Part shown: piece after piece, positions 34,107-43,820 of the stretch | Layout of the letters: each line of letters begins with the position of its first letter | Numbering within the stretch: position 1 is the stretch's first letter | Source of the DNA: CBFDBF01 sp050304615 | GTDB taxonomy: Bacteria > Pseudomonadota > Gammaproteobacteria > Chromatiales > Chromatiaceae | Reading direction: 5' to 3' | NCBI GenBank assembly: GCA_050304615.1 | Contig: JBNLDW010000011.1 | Span: 62,001 to 126,000 of the forward strand | DNA: 64,000 nucleotides | Notes under the pieces: model-generated | Databases searched by the model: none | Told to the model about the DNA's origin: nothing | The model's input: only the letters and a program-made list of their open reading frames with translations | Made by a program: the position numbers and the translations under genes

Positions 34107-35181
34107 CCAGTGTGTTATGCAGCTCGCTCAAATCAAACTCAGCGGTAACCACGGCACGGCCGATCCCCTGTAACAAAACCAGACGCATACGACCATCCAT
34201 AACCTTTTTGTCTACCGCCATCAACTCCAGACACTCATCTCTATCCAGGGAGGCAGGGGGCGCAACCGGTAGGCCAGCCCTCTGCACCAACTCAACAGTG
34301 CGCCGCTCATCCTCGCCTGTCAACCAGCCCAAACGGTTGGAGAGCCTGGCCGCCATACAGATACCGGCCGCCACCGCCTCGCCGTGCAACCACTCACCAT
34401 AACCTACAGCGGCCTCGATGGCGTGGCCAAAGGTGTGTCCGAGGTTAAGTAGTGCGCGCTGACCAGCCTCGCGCTCGTCTGCCGCCACCAGTTCTGCCTT
34501 GTCACGGCAGGAACGCTCAATGGCAAACGCCAGGGCAGTCGCATCCCGTGCCAACAGCCCGTCCATATTCTGCTCCAGCCAACTGAAAAACCCTGCATCG
34601 CTGATCAGACCATACTTTATGATCTCTGCAATCCCAGCAGTAAGCTGTCTCTCGTCCAGTGTATCCAGGGTTCTGGTATCGGCAATGACACAGCGCGGCT
34701 GATAGAAGGCGCCAATCATGTTCTTTCCACGCGGATGATTGACCCCGGTTTTACCACCGACAGAGGAGTCCACCTGCGCCAGCAAGGTAGTCGGAATCTG
34801 GATAAACTGGACCCCGCGCTGGTAACAGGCCGCGGCAAATCCGGCCATGTCGCCGACTACGCCACCACCCAGAGCCAGGATAGTGCACTGCCGGTTATAC
34901 TGACTCTGTAACAGGGTATCGAAGATCCCCTGCCACACTTCCAGGGTCTTGAACTGCTCACCATCTGGCAGCACCACCACCTCTACCTTGAAGTCGAGCA
35001 AGGCCTGCTGCAACTGTTCAAGATAGAGCGGACCAACGGTCTCATTGGTGACTACCAGCAGCTGCTCTCCAGCTACGTGGCGCCGGTATAGCTCTGGATC
35101 CTGCAACACCCCTCTACCGATGTAGATCGGATAGGAACGCTCACCTAGCTCTACCTGCAAAATGTTTGCTTCGCTTTTCAT
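34096..35181 (-). CDS. aroB: 3-Dehydroquinate synthase
   Basis: A 361-residue enzyme of the shikimate pathway that cyclises DAHP to 3-dehydroquinate using NAD and zinc. Motifs seen are ALGGGVVGDMAGFAA near residue 103, the PTTLLAQVDSSVGGKTGVNH segment near 130, and LNLGHTFGHAIEAA near 246 with zinc-binding His. It lies 37 bases after aroK and overlaps damX by 11 bases, a conserved operon. The start MKSEANILQVELGERSYPIY is normal. Confidence 0.97.
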   Translation of the reverse strand: MKSEANILQVELGERSYPIYIGRGVLQDPELYRRHVAGEQLLVVTNETVGPLYLEQLQQALLDFKVEVVVLPDGEQFKTLEVWQGIFDTLLQSQYNRQCTILALGGGVVGDMAGFAAACYQRGVQFIQIPTTLLAQVDSSVGGKTGVNHPRGKNMIGAFYQPRCVIADTRTLDTLDERQLTAGIAEIIKYGLISDAGFFSWLEQNMDGLLARDATALAFAIERSCRDKAELVAADEREAGQRALLNLGHTFGHAIEAAVGYGEWLHGEAVAAGICMAARLSNRLGWLTGEDERRTVELVQRAGLPVAPPASLDRDECLELMAVDKKVMDGRMRLVLLQGIGRAVVTAEFDLSELHNTLDEY

Positions 35182-35218
35182 AATTCAAATTTATACATCA
35201 TAAATGGAGGCCTCCAGG

Positions 35219-35737
35219 TTACAGCGCCTCTATCCTCTCTACTATATCTTTAGCCACTGCGACGGCACTACGATTTTCAGTGGATACAAGCAGATCGGCA
35301 ATCTGACGGTAGAGAGGGTCACGCTGCTGCTGCAACTCTTGTAGTAGCGCCAATGGATCCTCGGTCTGCAGCAGCGGGCGACTGCTGCCCCTTTCCGTCC
35401 TCCGCCGCTGTTGCTCCGGCGAGCAGTAAAGATAGACAACCAACCCAGTAGCAGCAAGAATACGACGATTGTCCGGGTCGAGCACAACGCCTCCACCAGT
35501 AGCCAGCACCAAGCCACTTTGCTCGCTCAGTTCTTCGATTACTGCCCTCTCCCTCCGGCGAAACCCTTCTTCACCCTCAAAATCAAATATGGTCGGGATG
35601 TCTACCCCAGTGCGCTCCTGGATAACATGGTCGCTGTCTACAAAATCCAGCCGTAACATCTCGGCCAGCCGACGTCCTATGGTGCTTTTACCCACCCCCA
35701 TTGGACCGATAAGGAATATGTTTGTCGTCTGCTGCAT
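35219..35737 (-). CDS. aroK: Shikimate kinase
   Basis: A 172-residue kinase that phosphorylates shikimate at the 3-hydroxyl. From ATG 35737 the N-terminus reads MQQTTNIFLIGPMGVGKST, with the P-loop at GPMGVGKST, closely matching E. coli AroK. FVDSDHVIQERTG, GEEGFRRRE and LATGGGVVLD are the substrate-binding motifs. A GTG at 35767 would add ten residues that are encoded within the terminator hairpin just upstream and is unlikely. There is no strong ribosome-binding site. The strong terminator ends only about 14 bases before the ATG, which leaves little room for a promoter. Confidence 0.95.
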   Translation of the reverse strand: MQQTTNIFLIGPMGVGKSTIGRRLAEMLRLDFVDSDHVIQERTGVDIPTIFDFEGEEGFRRRERAVIEELSEQSGLVLATGGGVVLDPDNRRILAATGLVVYLYCSPEQQRRRTERGSSRPLLQTEDPLALLQELQQQRDPLYRQIADLLVSTENRSAVAVAKDIVERIEAL

Positions 35738-35751
35738 AGCCCAATATACCA

Positions 35752-35785
35752 GAAAAAAGGGGCGCACCTAGCAGTGCACCCCTTT
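35752..35785 (-). terminator. Intrinsic terminator between pilQ and aroK
   Basis: On the minus strand a 12-bp stem with one mismatch (arms 35785-35774 and 35767-35756) is followed by six U residues. It is 40 bases past the pilQ stop and should end the pilMNOPQ transcript. It ends only about 14 bases before the aroK start codon. Confidence 0.75.
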
Positions 35786-35824
35786 GGTTTTACCGTGGAA
35801 AGTTTTTCCTAGGACTCTACCAAT

Positions 35825-38038
35825 CTAGCGTGCACTCAGGCTATTTTTAAGTATCTTCGGCGTGACAAAGATCAGCAGCTCTGTATTCTCGTCGGTCTTC
35901 TGGTCACGCTTAAAGAGGAAACCGACATAGGGCAGATCCCCGAAAAACGGTATCCGCTCGGTATTCGAGGACTTGGTACGCTCAAAGATACCACCCAGCA
36001 CTACGGTCTCTCCATTATCTACCAGCACGGATGTCTTCACCTCTCGCTTCTGCAGCGGCGGTACACCCAGGACAGCCCGTGTCCAATCTGGGTTATCCCG
36101 GTTGATCAACAGATCCATGATGACTCGATCATCCGGGGTTATCTGCGGGGTCACCTCCAACTTCAACACCGCCTCCTTAAAGGAGATGGTGGCCGCGCCA
36201 CTGGATGATGCCTCCAGATAGGGGATCTCAAAGCCCTGTTTGATTATGGCCGGGCTACGATCGGCGGTAGTCACCCGTGGGCTAGATATGATCTCGCCCT
36301 TGCCCTCCTGCTGCATGGCGGACAACTCCAGCTGCAACAGAAAAGAGCCAATCTTACCCACCAGGAGGTTGATCGCGCCACCGCCACTGCTGACCTCTGC
36401 CGGCAGGTTGACCATCAGGTTTTCCGCATCATCACTATTCTTGAGGCCCGCTCCAGCGGTCATAAAAGACCCTGTTGGATAAAATGTAGCTGAATCATCT
36501 AAATGGCCTTCCACACCACCAGCCACCAGCAGTTCAGTATTTTTACTGCTATTGGCGCGATTAAAGCCAAAGCGAACACCTATATCCCTAGCGAAATCAT
36601 CATTGGCAGTCACCACCCGCGACTCAATCAGCACCTGCCGCACTGGTATATCCAGCCTCTGTACCAGACGATGGATATCCTCCAGCTTGGCTGCTGTATC
36701 CCGCACCAACAACATGTTGGTACGAGAATCCACGGTGACGTTACCACGCTCCGGCGTCAATAACTGATTCCCTTCTGTTTTCAACAGATCGGATATATCC
36801 TCTGCCTTGGCGTAATTGACCTGTATATACTCTGAGTGCAGGGGTGCCAGCTCCTCAATCTGCTGCTGTGACTCCAGCTCTAACTTTTCTCGGGCCGCAA
36901 TCTCTTCGGTGGGAGCCACCATGATCACGTTACCGCTCTTACGCATGGAGAGACCCTTGCTCTTCAGGATGATATCCAGCGCTTGATCCCACGGCACACT
37001 CTGTAGTCGCAGGGTAATATTGCCGGTTACGGTGTCACTGGTAACCATATTAAGATCGGTGAAATCGGCCAGCAACGACAGGACGGCCCGTACCTCAATA
37101 TCCTGAAAATTGAGCGAGAGGCGCTCCCCGGTATAGAGCTGTTTGCTGCGCGCTTGCGCCTCTTTCTCCTCCGAACTCAGGGCGCGAAACTCTACTGCAA
37201 ACAGATTATCCGCCTGATACGCAAGATGCTCATACTCCCCATCAGATGTGACCTCTATATGGACATTGTCACCACTGGTGGAGACCTCAAATGCCTTTAC
37301 TGGTGTGGCAAAATCGACCACATCAAAATTCCTCATCAACCGCTCTGGTAACGAGACATCCATAAAGTCCAGGACTACATGACCGCCCTCTTCCCGCAGG
37401 TCCACTACCGTTGCCGGGTCACTCAGGGTAATGAGGATACGCCCCTCCCCCTCACTACCGCGGCGAAAATCAACATTTTGTATACTCCTATCTGCGCTTT
37501 GCACCACCTTCGGTGCCGCCGCCTCTGGCTGACTCTTTTTCGCCGTCTCTACCTCAGCCATAGGCTCGGCTGCTGCCGAAGCAGTCTCCGCCACCTTGCT
37601 GGCATTCCCTGCTGGCCCTGCGCCCACCGTGACATACAGTTGGTTGCCACGCACATCCATCTCATGGGAGACACTATCAGCCAGATTGACTACGACACGG
37701 GTGCGTTCCCCCGCCTCGATAGTGGCAATACTACGCACCATACCGATACCTACAGCCTGGCTCTTTTTAACCTTCCCACTCTTCATATCCTGGAAATCTA
37801 TGGCTATACGCGAGGGATTGTCGGTAGCAAAACTGGTCGGTGTGGCAAGTGAATCCTCTGCTGTTAGGACAATCTGGACGACATTCCCCGGCAGCGCTGA
37901 ATAGCTGATCTCGCGCAGTGTGTTAGATGCGATAGCAAACGAGGAGATACCAAAAGATAGAAGCAGCAGCCAGGAGGTCAACCCCAATCTCCCTGCCCCA
38001 AATATAGTCTTCCGTCTGGCACTGTTTGGTCTTTTCAT
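35825..38038 (-). CDS. pilQ: Type IV pilus secretin
   Basis: A 737-residue outer-membrane secretin through which type IV pili emerge. A signal peptide (about 10-38) is followed by two AMIN domains that bind peptidoglycan, an N0 domain (RLSLNFQDIEVRAVLSLLAD), an N1/KH domain, and the C-terminal secretin domain with VPLPP-like LGVPPLQKREVKTSVLV and ETVVLGGIFE. The ATG at 38038 has AGAGGA 8 bases upstream; a GTG at 38068 would overlap pilP. It is the last gene of pilMNOPQ. Confidence 0.96.
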   Translation of the reverse strand: MKRPNSARRKTIFGAGRLGLTSWLLLLSFGISSFAIASNTLREISYSALPGNVVQIVLTAEDSLATPTSFATDNPSRIAIDFQDMKSGKVKKSQAVGIGMVRSIATIEAGERTRVVVNLADSVSHEMDVRGNQLYVTVGAGPAGNASKVAETASAAAEPMAEVETAKKSQPEAAAPKVVQSADRSIQNVDFRRGSEGEGRILITLSDPATVVDLREEGGHVVLDFMDVSLPERLMRNFDVVDFATPVKAFEVSTSGDNVHIEVTSDGEYEHLAYQADNLFAVEFRALSSEEKEAQARSKQLYTGERLSLNFQDIEVRAVLSLLADFTDLNMVTSDTVTGNITLRLQSVPWDQALDIILKSKGLSMRKSGNVIMVAPTEEIAAREKLELESQQQIEELAPLHSEYIQVNYAKAEDISDLLKTEGNQLLTPERGNVTVDSRTNMLLVRDTAAKLEDIHRLVQRLDIPVRQVLIESRVVTANDDFARDIGVRFGFNRANSSKNTELLVAGGVEGHLDDSATFYPTGSFMTAGAGLKNSDDAENLMVNLPAEVSSGGGAINLLVGKIGSFLLQLELSAMQQEGKGEIISSPRVTTADRSPAIIKQGFEIPYLEASSSGAATISFKEAVLKLEVTPQITPDDRVIMDLLINRDNPDWTRAVLGVPPLQKREVKTSVLVDNGETVVLGGIFERTKSSNTERIPFFGDLPYVGFLFKRDQKTDENTELLIFVTPKILKNSLSAR

Positions 38039-38060
38039 CTTCAATTCCTCTACCTGCACT

Positions 38061-38609
38061 CTATTCACTCAGTGCTATAGAAGCCTGTCGCTCCTGATAG
38101 CCACCATTGTTATCCGGTACAATCTCTGTTAGCTCAATACTGCTTTCTGAAATCTTGGTGATCTGTCCATAGTTGCGGCCCATGTAGTTACCTTCCTTCA
38201 CCCGAAACAGTATCTTGTCAGACGTCCTTACCAACCCCCACATGGTCTCGTCACTATCCTGCAATGTTCCTACCATACGGATAGAGTCCAGGGAGAAAGA
38301 CTCTAGCTCTTCCTTTCTACGCGTCACATCTGGAACCAGGCCATCGCCACTCACGCTCCCGGGCAACAGCTCATCACGCGGTTGCTCTGGGCGGAAGGGA
38401 TTACGCCTATTTCCAGCTATGTAGGTAAAGGTCTCAATCTGCCTGATTTCCGGTAGCGGCTCTATACGCCCAGGCTTGCGCGCCTTCACCTCCTCCACGT
38501 ACTGCTCCAGCTCATACCTGCGGCTGTCACCACAACCCACCAGCAGCACTACGCAGCCAATAATGACTAGCAGTGGTTTTACCCAAATAAAAACTGGTCT
38601 ATTTCTCAT
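38061..38609 (-). CDS. pilP: Type IV pilus inner-membrane lipoprotein
   Basis: A 182-residue lipoprotein. The lipobox LVGC near residue 26 follows a hydrophobic signal, and the C-terminal beta domain (MVGTLQDSDETMWGLVRT, VKEGNYMGRNYGQI) contacts PilQ. It links the PilMNO inner-membrane complex to the secretin. It overlaps pilO by four bases and precedes pilQ by 22. Confidence 0.94.
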   Translation of the reverse strand: MRNRPVFIWVKPLLVIIGCVVLLVGCGDSRRYELEQYVEEVKARKPGRIEPLPEIRQIETFTYIAGNRRNPFRPEQPRDELLPGSVSGDGLVPDVTRRKEELESFSLDSIRMVGTLQDSDETMWGLVRTSDKILFRVKEGNYMGRNYGQITKISESSIELTEIVPDNNGGYQERQASIALSE

Positions 38610-39241
38610 TTCGCCGCACCCTCTCCCCCTCCCTCTACTTCTTCGAGATAGCGGTAAGTCTTTGCCGTAGCCTCAAGCGTCAATGCGGTACCATCCCCGA
38701 TTTCCTCTTTGCCTGCGCCAGCATTCTTCGGATAAATCAAAATATCGTGAATAGTAACGATGCGGGGCAGTGCCGCAAGACCACTAATAAATTCCCCGAA
38801 CTCATGATAGCTGCCGTTCACCTTCAGTTTAATAGGCAGTTCAGCATAGAACTCCTTGCGCGCCTCACCTGTGGGGTCAAAAAGTTCAAACTCCAGCCCA
38901 GCCGCAAGCCCAGTCTGAGATACATCGACCAGCAAAGCTGCCACTTCGGTTTTGTCCGGAAGTTGACGCAACATGGCGCCAAATGACTGCTCCATCTCCG
39001 CCAACTGTTTTTTGTACGCTTCTAGGTTGGCCGCCTTGGCCTGCTTATTTTCGAACTCCGTCCGCAAGGTAAGCTCCTGCTGCTCAACTGCTTCCAGGCT
39101 GGCCAGCTGTTCTTTGGTATCGAAGTGATACCAGCCTACCCCGGTGAGCACAGCCAGAACAATCAGTACCGCCACCTTGGCCGGGGTTGGCCAAACTCCC
39201 ATATTGTTGATATCTAGATTGTTAAAGTCATCCAGGTTCAC
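38606..39241 (-). CDS. pilO: Type IV pilus alignment subunit PilO
   Basis: A 211-residue protein with one N-terminal transmembrane helix (about 25-42, after the conserved NNMGVWPTPAK), a coiled coil (about 50-95) and a C-terminal ferredoxin-like domain. It pairs with PilN in the inner membrane. It overlaps pilN by four bases and pilP by four bases, showing translational coupling. Confidence 0.94.
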   Translation of the reverse strand: MNLDDFNNLDINNMGVWPTPAKVAVLIVLAVLTGVGWYHFDTKEQLASLEAVEQQELTLRTEFENKQAKAANLEAYKKQLAEMEQSFGAMLRQLPDKTEVAALLVDVSQTGLAAGLEFELFDPTGEARKEFYAELPIKLKVNGSYHEFGEFISGLAALPRIVTIHDILIYPKNAGAGKEEIGDGTALTLEATAKTYRYLEEVEGGGEGAAK

Positions 39242-39816
39242 TTCTTATCCCCCTTGCCGGCAACTTCATCTGCCTTCTTCGCCTGCTGCTGCACCGACAT
39301 AGTAAAATGACTAAAACCGGTTCCCGTCTTATCCTTGTTCTCGATCACCTGTAACGAAGGTGCCCCAATCCAATCGGAACTCTCAACATTACGCATGTAG
39401 GCCGACACCCTGGCATTGGATTGCGCCCTGCCATTCAGCTCCACTACCTTGCCCTGCTGCGCAATCTTGGTTAGAAACGCACCATCCGGGGTGGTCTTTA
39501 CCAGCTCATCAAACAGATGCACCGCCTCTGGGCGACTGCTCTGCAGTTCCTGAATCACCTCCATTCTTGCCAGCAGCCTCGCCTTGGTCTTCTCTAGCTC
39601 TTGTATCTCCTTAATCCTCTCATCCAGCGCAGAAATCTCCCGTTTTAAAAAATCGTTTCTCCCCTCTTGATCAGATATCATCCCGTTGATATGCAGATGG
39701 GTATAGACGCCGAGCAGGAGGGAGATCACCAGCGCCCCCCCAGCCATAACCAAAAATTCACGCTGCTGCTCTGCACGCAGATTTTCTCGCCAAGGTAATA
39801 GATTGATACGCGCCAT
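39238..39816 (-). CDS. pilN: Type IV pilus alignment subunit PilN
   Basis: A 192-residue protein beginning MARINLLPWRE, the conserved cytoplasmic tail that docks into PilM. One transmembrane helix (about 21-42), a coiled coil (about 50-95) and a ferredoxin-like domain follow. ATG 39816, one base after the pilM stop, is preferred over a TTG nine bases earlier because INLLPWR must lie at the extreme N-terminus. Confidence 0.94.
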   Translation of the reverse strand: MARINLLPWRENLRAEQQREFLVMAGGALVISLLLGVYTHLHINGMISDQEGRNDFLKREISALDERIKEIQELEKTKARLLARMEVIQELQSSRPEAVHLFDELVKTTPDGAFLTKIAQQGKVVELNGRAQSNARVSAYMRNVESSDWIGAPSLQVIENKDKTGTGFSHFTMSVQQQAKKADEVAGKGDKK

Positions 39817-39817
39817 A

Positions 39818-40894
39818 TCAGTCAAAGCTCCTCAACGCTAGGCCGCAAGCAATCATCAATGATGGGGCATCATTGCTAAGGCTCTGCGGCTTTACCCCGG
39901 ATGAAACCGACATGTTGGTAAATGGATTTGCAATGATCGTCGGGGTGCCAATCTTCTCCTCTACCAGCTCATCTATTGCCGGGATGGATGCACAACCACC
40001 AGCAAGGACTACACGATCCACACTATTGTATGCACTCGAAGAGAAGAAAAATTGTAGTGAGCGGGCAACCTGCTGCGCCATCGCATCCTTGAACGGCTCC
40101 AGCACCTCAGGGATGTAGTTGTCCGGCAACCCGCCCTGGCGCTTGGCCATCCCCGCCTCCTCGTTAGATAAGCCGTAGCGACGCTGAATCTCTTCGGTCA
40201 ACTGCTTACCGCCAAAACTCTGCTCACGGGTATATATGATCTTGCCATTATGCAGGACGTTAAGAGTTGTATTAGTGGCACCAACATCGGCGATAGCGAT
40301 GGTCTGATGCACCCCCAGATCGGGCAATTGATCAACTATTAGTGCGAAGGCATTCTCCATGGCATAGGCCTCCACATCGACCACCTCTGCAGTAAGACCT
40401 GCGATCTCTAGCGCGGCAACACGATTCTCGACATTTTCGCTACGTGAGGCGGCCAACAGCACGTCCACCATATCCGGGTTCTTCTCCGTTGGACCCAGCA
40501 CCTCAAAATCTATATTTACCTCTTCCAGCGGGTAGGGAATATACTGATCAGCCTCAAGCTGAATCTGCGCCTCCATCTCCTGCTCTGACAGTGCGGCTGA
40601 CATAGCTATCGTCTTGGTTATCACCGCCGACCCAGAGACCGCGACCGCGGCATGCTTAACCCCGGTACCAGAACGCCGCACCACACTCTTGATCGACTCC
40701 GCAACCGCCTCCACATTAGCGATGTTTTTCTCCACAACAGCATCTGACTGCAGCGGCTCCACCGCGTAACTCTCTACCCGATAGCGACCACTAGAACGAC
40801 CCCCAGCTAGGCTCAACTCCAACAGCTTGACGGCCGTTGAACTGATGTCAAGACCGATCATTTCAGCTTTTTTAGCGCGCAAAAAGGGCAACAT
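39818..40894 (-). CDS. pilM: Type IV pilus assembly ATPase-fold protein PilM
   Basis: A 358-residue actin-like cytoplasmic protein, first of pilMNOPQ. The start LRAKKAEMIGLDISSTAVKL holds the phosphate-1 loop, AIADVGATNTTLNVL near residue 203 the phosphate-2 loop, and VVLAGGCASIPA near 298 the adenosine motif. It binds the tail of PilN. It has a candidate promoter at 41001-41029 in the 213-base gap to the divergent mrcA gene, an arrangement common in gammaproteobacteria. Confidence 0.96.
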   Translation of the reverse strand: MLPFLRAKKAEMIGLDISSTAVKLLELSLAGGRSSGRYRVESYAVEPLQSDAVVEKNIANVEAVAESIKSVVRRSGTGVKHAAVAVSGSAVITKTIAMSAALSEQEMEAQIQLEADQYIPYPLEEVNIDFEVLGPTEKNPDMVDVLLAASRSENVENRVAALEIAGLTAEVVDVEAYAMENAFALIVDQLPDLGVHQTIAIADVGATNTTLNVLHNGKIIYTREQSFGGKQLTEEIQRRYGLSNEEAGMAKRQGGLPDNYIPEVLEPFKDAMAQQVARSLQFFFSSSAYNSVDRVVLAGGCASIPAIDELVEEKIGTPTIIANPFTNMSVSSGVKPQSLSNDAPSLMIACGLALRSFD

Positions 40895-41000
40895 CTGGCT
40901 ATCCTTCTACCTAAAATATGGCGTTACGGCCTAAGTTAAAGGTTTTTCTTTAATAAAGTAGCTTAACTATATAGCAGCAAATGAATTTCTTGTGAAGCAC

Positions 41001-41029
41001 TTTATTCAATAAAATGTCCATTTTGTCAA
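41001..41029 (-). promoter_or_regulatory. Candidate sigma-70 promoter for pilMNOPQ
   Basis: On the minus strand TTGACA (41029-41024) is followed after 17 bases by AATAAA (41006-41001), about 100 bases before the pilM start. The -35 is perfect and the -10 is weak. Confidence 0.4.
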
Positions 41030-41107
41030 ATTCTGTTACCATGATCACTATATTATGAAACCTAGATATTCGGGCGTTGCGCCCTACAAAACAGTACGGA
41101 ATAACAG

Positions 41108-43567
41108 ATGAAATGGCCCAACAAACTAGTCCCATTTATCCTATCACTCACAATGATGGGGATCACCGGGACCATAATTGCCCTGCTCGGCATATATCTC
41201 TATCTACTCCCTGATCTCCCATCCACAGATAATCTACAAGAGATCGCATTACAGGTACCACTGCGAGTCTACTCCAAACAGGGCGACCTGATCGCGGCAT
41301 TTGGTGAGCAACGGCGCATCCCTATAACCTACAAGCAGGCACCAGAACGGATGATTCAGGCGCTCCTGGCAGCCGAAGATGACCGCTTTTTTGACCATCC
41401 AGGGGTAGACTATCAAGGGATTGTTCGGGCTGGAATAAAGCTGCTACTCACTGGGGAGAAGCAACAGGGTGGCAGCACCATCACCATGCAGGTAGCACGC
41501 AACTTTTTCCTCAGCCGGGAGAAAACCTTCCGCCGCAAGCTTAGCGAGATTTTATTAGCACTGCAGATCGAAAGAAAATTGAGTAAAGAAGAGATTCTTC
41601 AGATCTACTTCAATAAGATCTATCTTGGCAACCGCACGTATGGGATAGAGGCGGCAGCCGAAGTCTACTATGGCAAACCTGTAGATCAGCTCAACCTGGC
41701 GCAGACTGCCATGATCGCCGGACTTCCCAAGGCGCCATCCAGTGACAACCCTATCACCAACCCCAAGCGGGCTGTGGAGCGTAGAGGCTATGTCCTGGGC
41801 AGGATGTTAGACCTCGATTTTATCTCCGAGGAGGAGTACAAGGTTGCCATGGACACCCCGGTTTCGGCCAGAATACATGCCACCCAGACCGATGTGGAGG
41901 CCCCCTACCTAGCGGAGATGGTACGCGCTGAGATGGTGGAACGGTATGGTGATGATGCCTACACCCAGGGACTACGAGTGATCACCACCCTAGATAGCAA
42001 CCTCCAGACCACTGCCAACCGGGCGGTTAGAACGGCGCTGCATGAGTACGATGAACGCCACGGCTACCGTGGTGCCGAAGAACACTTCGACCTATCAGTC
42101 CATAATAACGAAGACGCATGGGATGAGCTGCTGCAAGCACGTAAGCGGATAGGTGATCTGATTCCTGGACTGATACTAGATGTAAAAGAGAAGACGGCCA
42201 CTGCCTACCTGGGTAACGACGAACGACAAACTTTGGAGTGGGAAAATCTAGAGTGGGCGCGGCGCCATATCAACACTGACGCACTGGGTAAAAAGCCGCA
42301 AAAGGCAGCAGATATTCTCAAGGTTGGGGATATGGTTCTCCTCACCAAGAGCACCACAAAAGAGGGTACCACCTGGCGTCTGGCACAGATTCCGGCAGTC
42401 GAGGGTGCGCTGATCTCAGTGCTACCAGACAGTGGGGCCATCACTGCCCTGGTTGGTGGATACGACTACCAGCGCAGCAAATTTAACCGTGCCACTCAGG
42501 CTAAGCGTCAACCCGGTTCTGGCTTTAAGGCGTTTATCTACTCGGCCGCTCTGGAGGCTGGGTTTACTGCAGCCAGTCTAATCAATGATGCCCCTGTGGT
42601 AGTTGAAGATGCCGGGCTGGAAGATGCCTGGCGCCCGGAGAACTACAGCGGAGAGTTCTTTGGCCCTACCAGGCTTCGTTACGCCCTGACTAAGTCACGC
42701 AACATGGTCTCAATCCGGCTGTTGCGCTCCATGGGTATGGATCACGCCCTAAAACACATCGAACTGTTTGGCTTCGATCCAGACAAACTGCCACGCAACC
42801 TATCTCTAGCACTGGGCAGCGCAACTGTCACCCCGCTGCAGATGGCGGCTGGATACTCTATCCTGGCCAATGGCGGTTTTCGAATTGAGCCATACTATAT
42901 AGAACGGATTGAAGATAGCCAGCAGAAGATCCTGTACCAGGCCTCCCCACTACGCGTCTGCACAGAGTGCGGACAGGCCGAAGGGACGCCAAACCCTGCC
43001 CTGGATAAAGCAGAAATCACTGCCGTGGTTGAACCTCAGACCGGCGCAGCCGCTAAACCATCGACTCCTGCAAGCGCCAGCGGAGACAAGCGTATCGCCC
43101 CCAGGGTTATAACCCCACAAAACTGCTACCTGATGAATTCCATGATGCGGGATGTGATTACCCATGGCACCGCTACCCGTGCCAAGTCCCTCGGTCGTAA
43201 CGACCTGGCCGGCAAGACCGGCACCACCAATGAGCAGCGTGACGCCTGGTTTAATGGCTTCCACCGCTCTATGGTCGCCGTAACCTGGGTCGGCTTCGAC
43301 TCATCAGAGCCATTGGGTCGGGGCGAAGTGGGTGGGCGAGCCGCACTTCCGGCCTGGATTCTATACATGGAGCAGGCGCTAAAAGGGGTTAAAGAGCAAC
43401 CCCTGGTGATGCCACCAGATATGGTGACAGTAAGCATCGACCCCACTACCGGCCAACGGGTAAGCAGCGACCGTAAGGGCGCAATCACTGAGGTATTCCG
43501 GACAAAACAGATCCCCCGTGGTGGCGGTGCGGCTATTAGCGCACCCAGTGATCACGATCTTTTTTAG
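41108..43567 (+). CDS. mrcA: Penicillin-binding protein 1A
   Basis: An 819-residue bifunctional peptidoglycan synthase. One N-terminal transmembrane helix (about 9-33) is followed by the glycosyltransferase domain with catalytic Glu90 in EDDRFFDHPGVD and the QGGSTITMQVARNFFL motif near 120. The transpeptidase domain has Ser471-x-x-Lys474 (PGSGFKAF), SRNM near 530 and KTGTTN near 703. An OB-like insert precedes it, as in PBP1A. It is divergent from pilM, the usual neighbour. A short CTEC-containing insert near residue 620 holds two cysteines. Confidence 0.96.
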   Translation: MKWPNKLVPFILSLTMMGITGTIIALLGIYLYLLPDLPSTDNLQEIALQVPLRVYSKQGDLIAAFGEQRRIPITYKQAPERMIQALLAAEDDRFFDHPGVDYQGIVRAGIKLLLTGEKQQGGSTITMQVARNFFLSREKTFRRKLSEILLALQIERKLSKEEILQIYFNKIYLGNRTYGIEAAAEVYYGKPVDQLNLAQTAMIAGLPKAPSSDNPITNPKRAVERRGYVLGRMLDLDFISEEEYKVAMDTPVSARIHATQTDVEAPYLAEMVRAEMVERYGDDAYTQGLRVITTLDSNLQTTANRAVRTALHEYDERHGYRGAEEHFDLSVHNNEDAWDELLQARKRIGDLIPGLILDVKEKTATAYLGNDERQTLEWENLEWARRHINTDALGKKPQKAADILKVGDMVLLTKSTTKEGTTWRLAQIPAVEGALISVLPDSGAITALVGGYDYQRSKFNRATQAKRQPGSGFKAFIYSAALEAGFTAASLINDAPVVVEDAGLEDAWRPENYSGEFFGPTRLRYALTKSRNMVSIRLLRSMGMDHALKHIELFGFDPDKLPRNLSLALGSATVTPLQMAAGYSILANGGFRIEPYYIERIEDSQQKILYQASPLRVCTECGQAEGTPNPALDKAEITAVVEPQTGAAAKPSTPASASGDKRIAPRVITPQNCYLMNSMMRDVITHGTATRAKSLGRNDLAGKTGTTNEQRDAWFNGFHRSMVAVTWVGFDSSEPLGRGEVGGRAALPAWILYMEQALKGVKEQPLVMPPDMVTVSIDPTTGQRVSSDRKGAITEVFRTKQIPRGGGAAISAPSDHDLF

Positions 43568-43820
43568 GCAACCCCTAGATTAATTTGTGCTGTTTAGGGT
43601 TGCAATTGCACGCCGCTTTTTGTCAAAATCAGGGCCAGAGGTCGAATCTGGGAGCTGGCATAAACCCGCGCCATTAGCTCAGTTCCTTAAATACATTAAC
43701 TTTGCCGCTCGGACTTAACAGGCGGCCCGTCGACCAATGTCCCTTGACCCTCTTACACCCCGCCGTGGGTCGAGGGTCTACTTGTCTGAAGGGCAACAAA
43801 TTTGTACGAGGAAGAAGATT

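Noticed and set aside
43668..43740. Possible tRNA gene starting GCGCCATTAGCTCAG
   Set aside because: The D-arm-like start is not followed by an anticodon arm, a TTCGA T-loop or a matching acceptor strand, so it is at most a fragment.
43737..43820. 28-residue N-terminal extension of malate dehydrogenase
   Set aside because: The extension has no similarity to the family, and GAGGAAG lies directly before ATG 43821.
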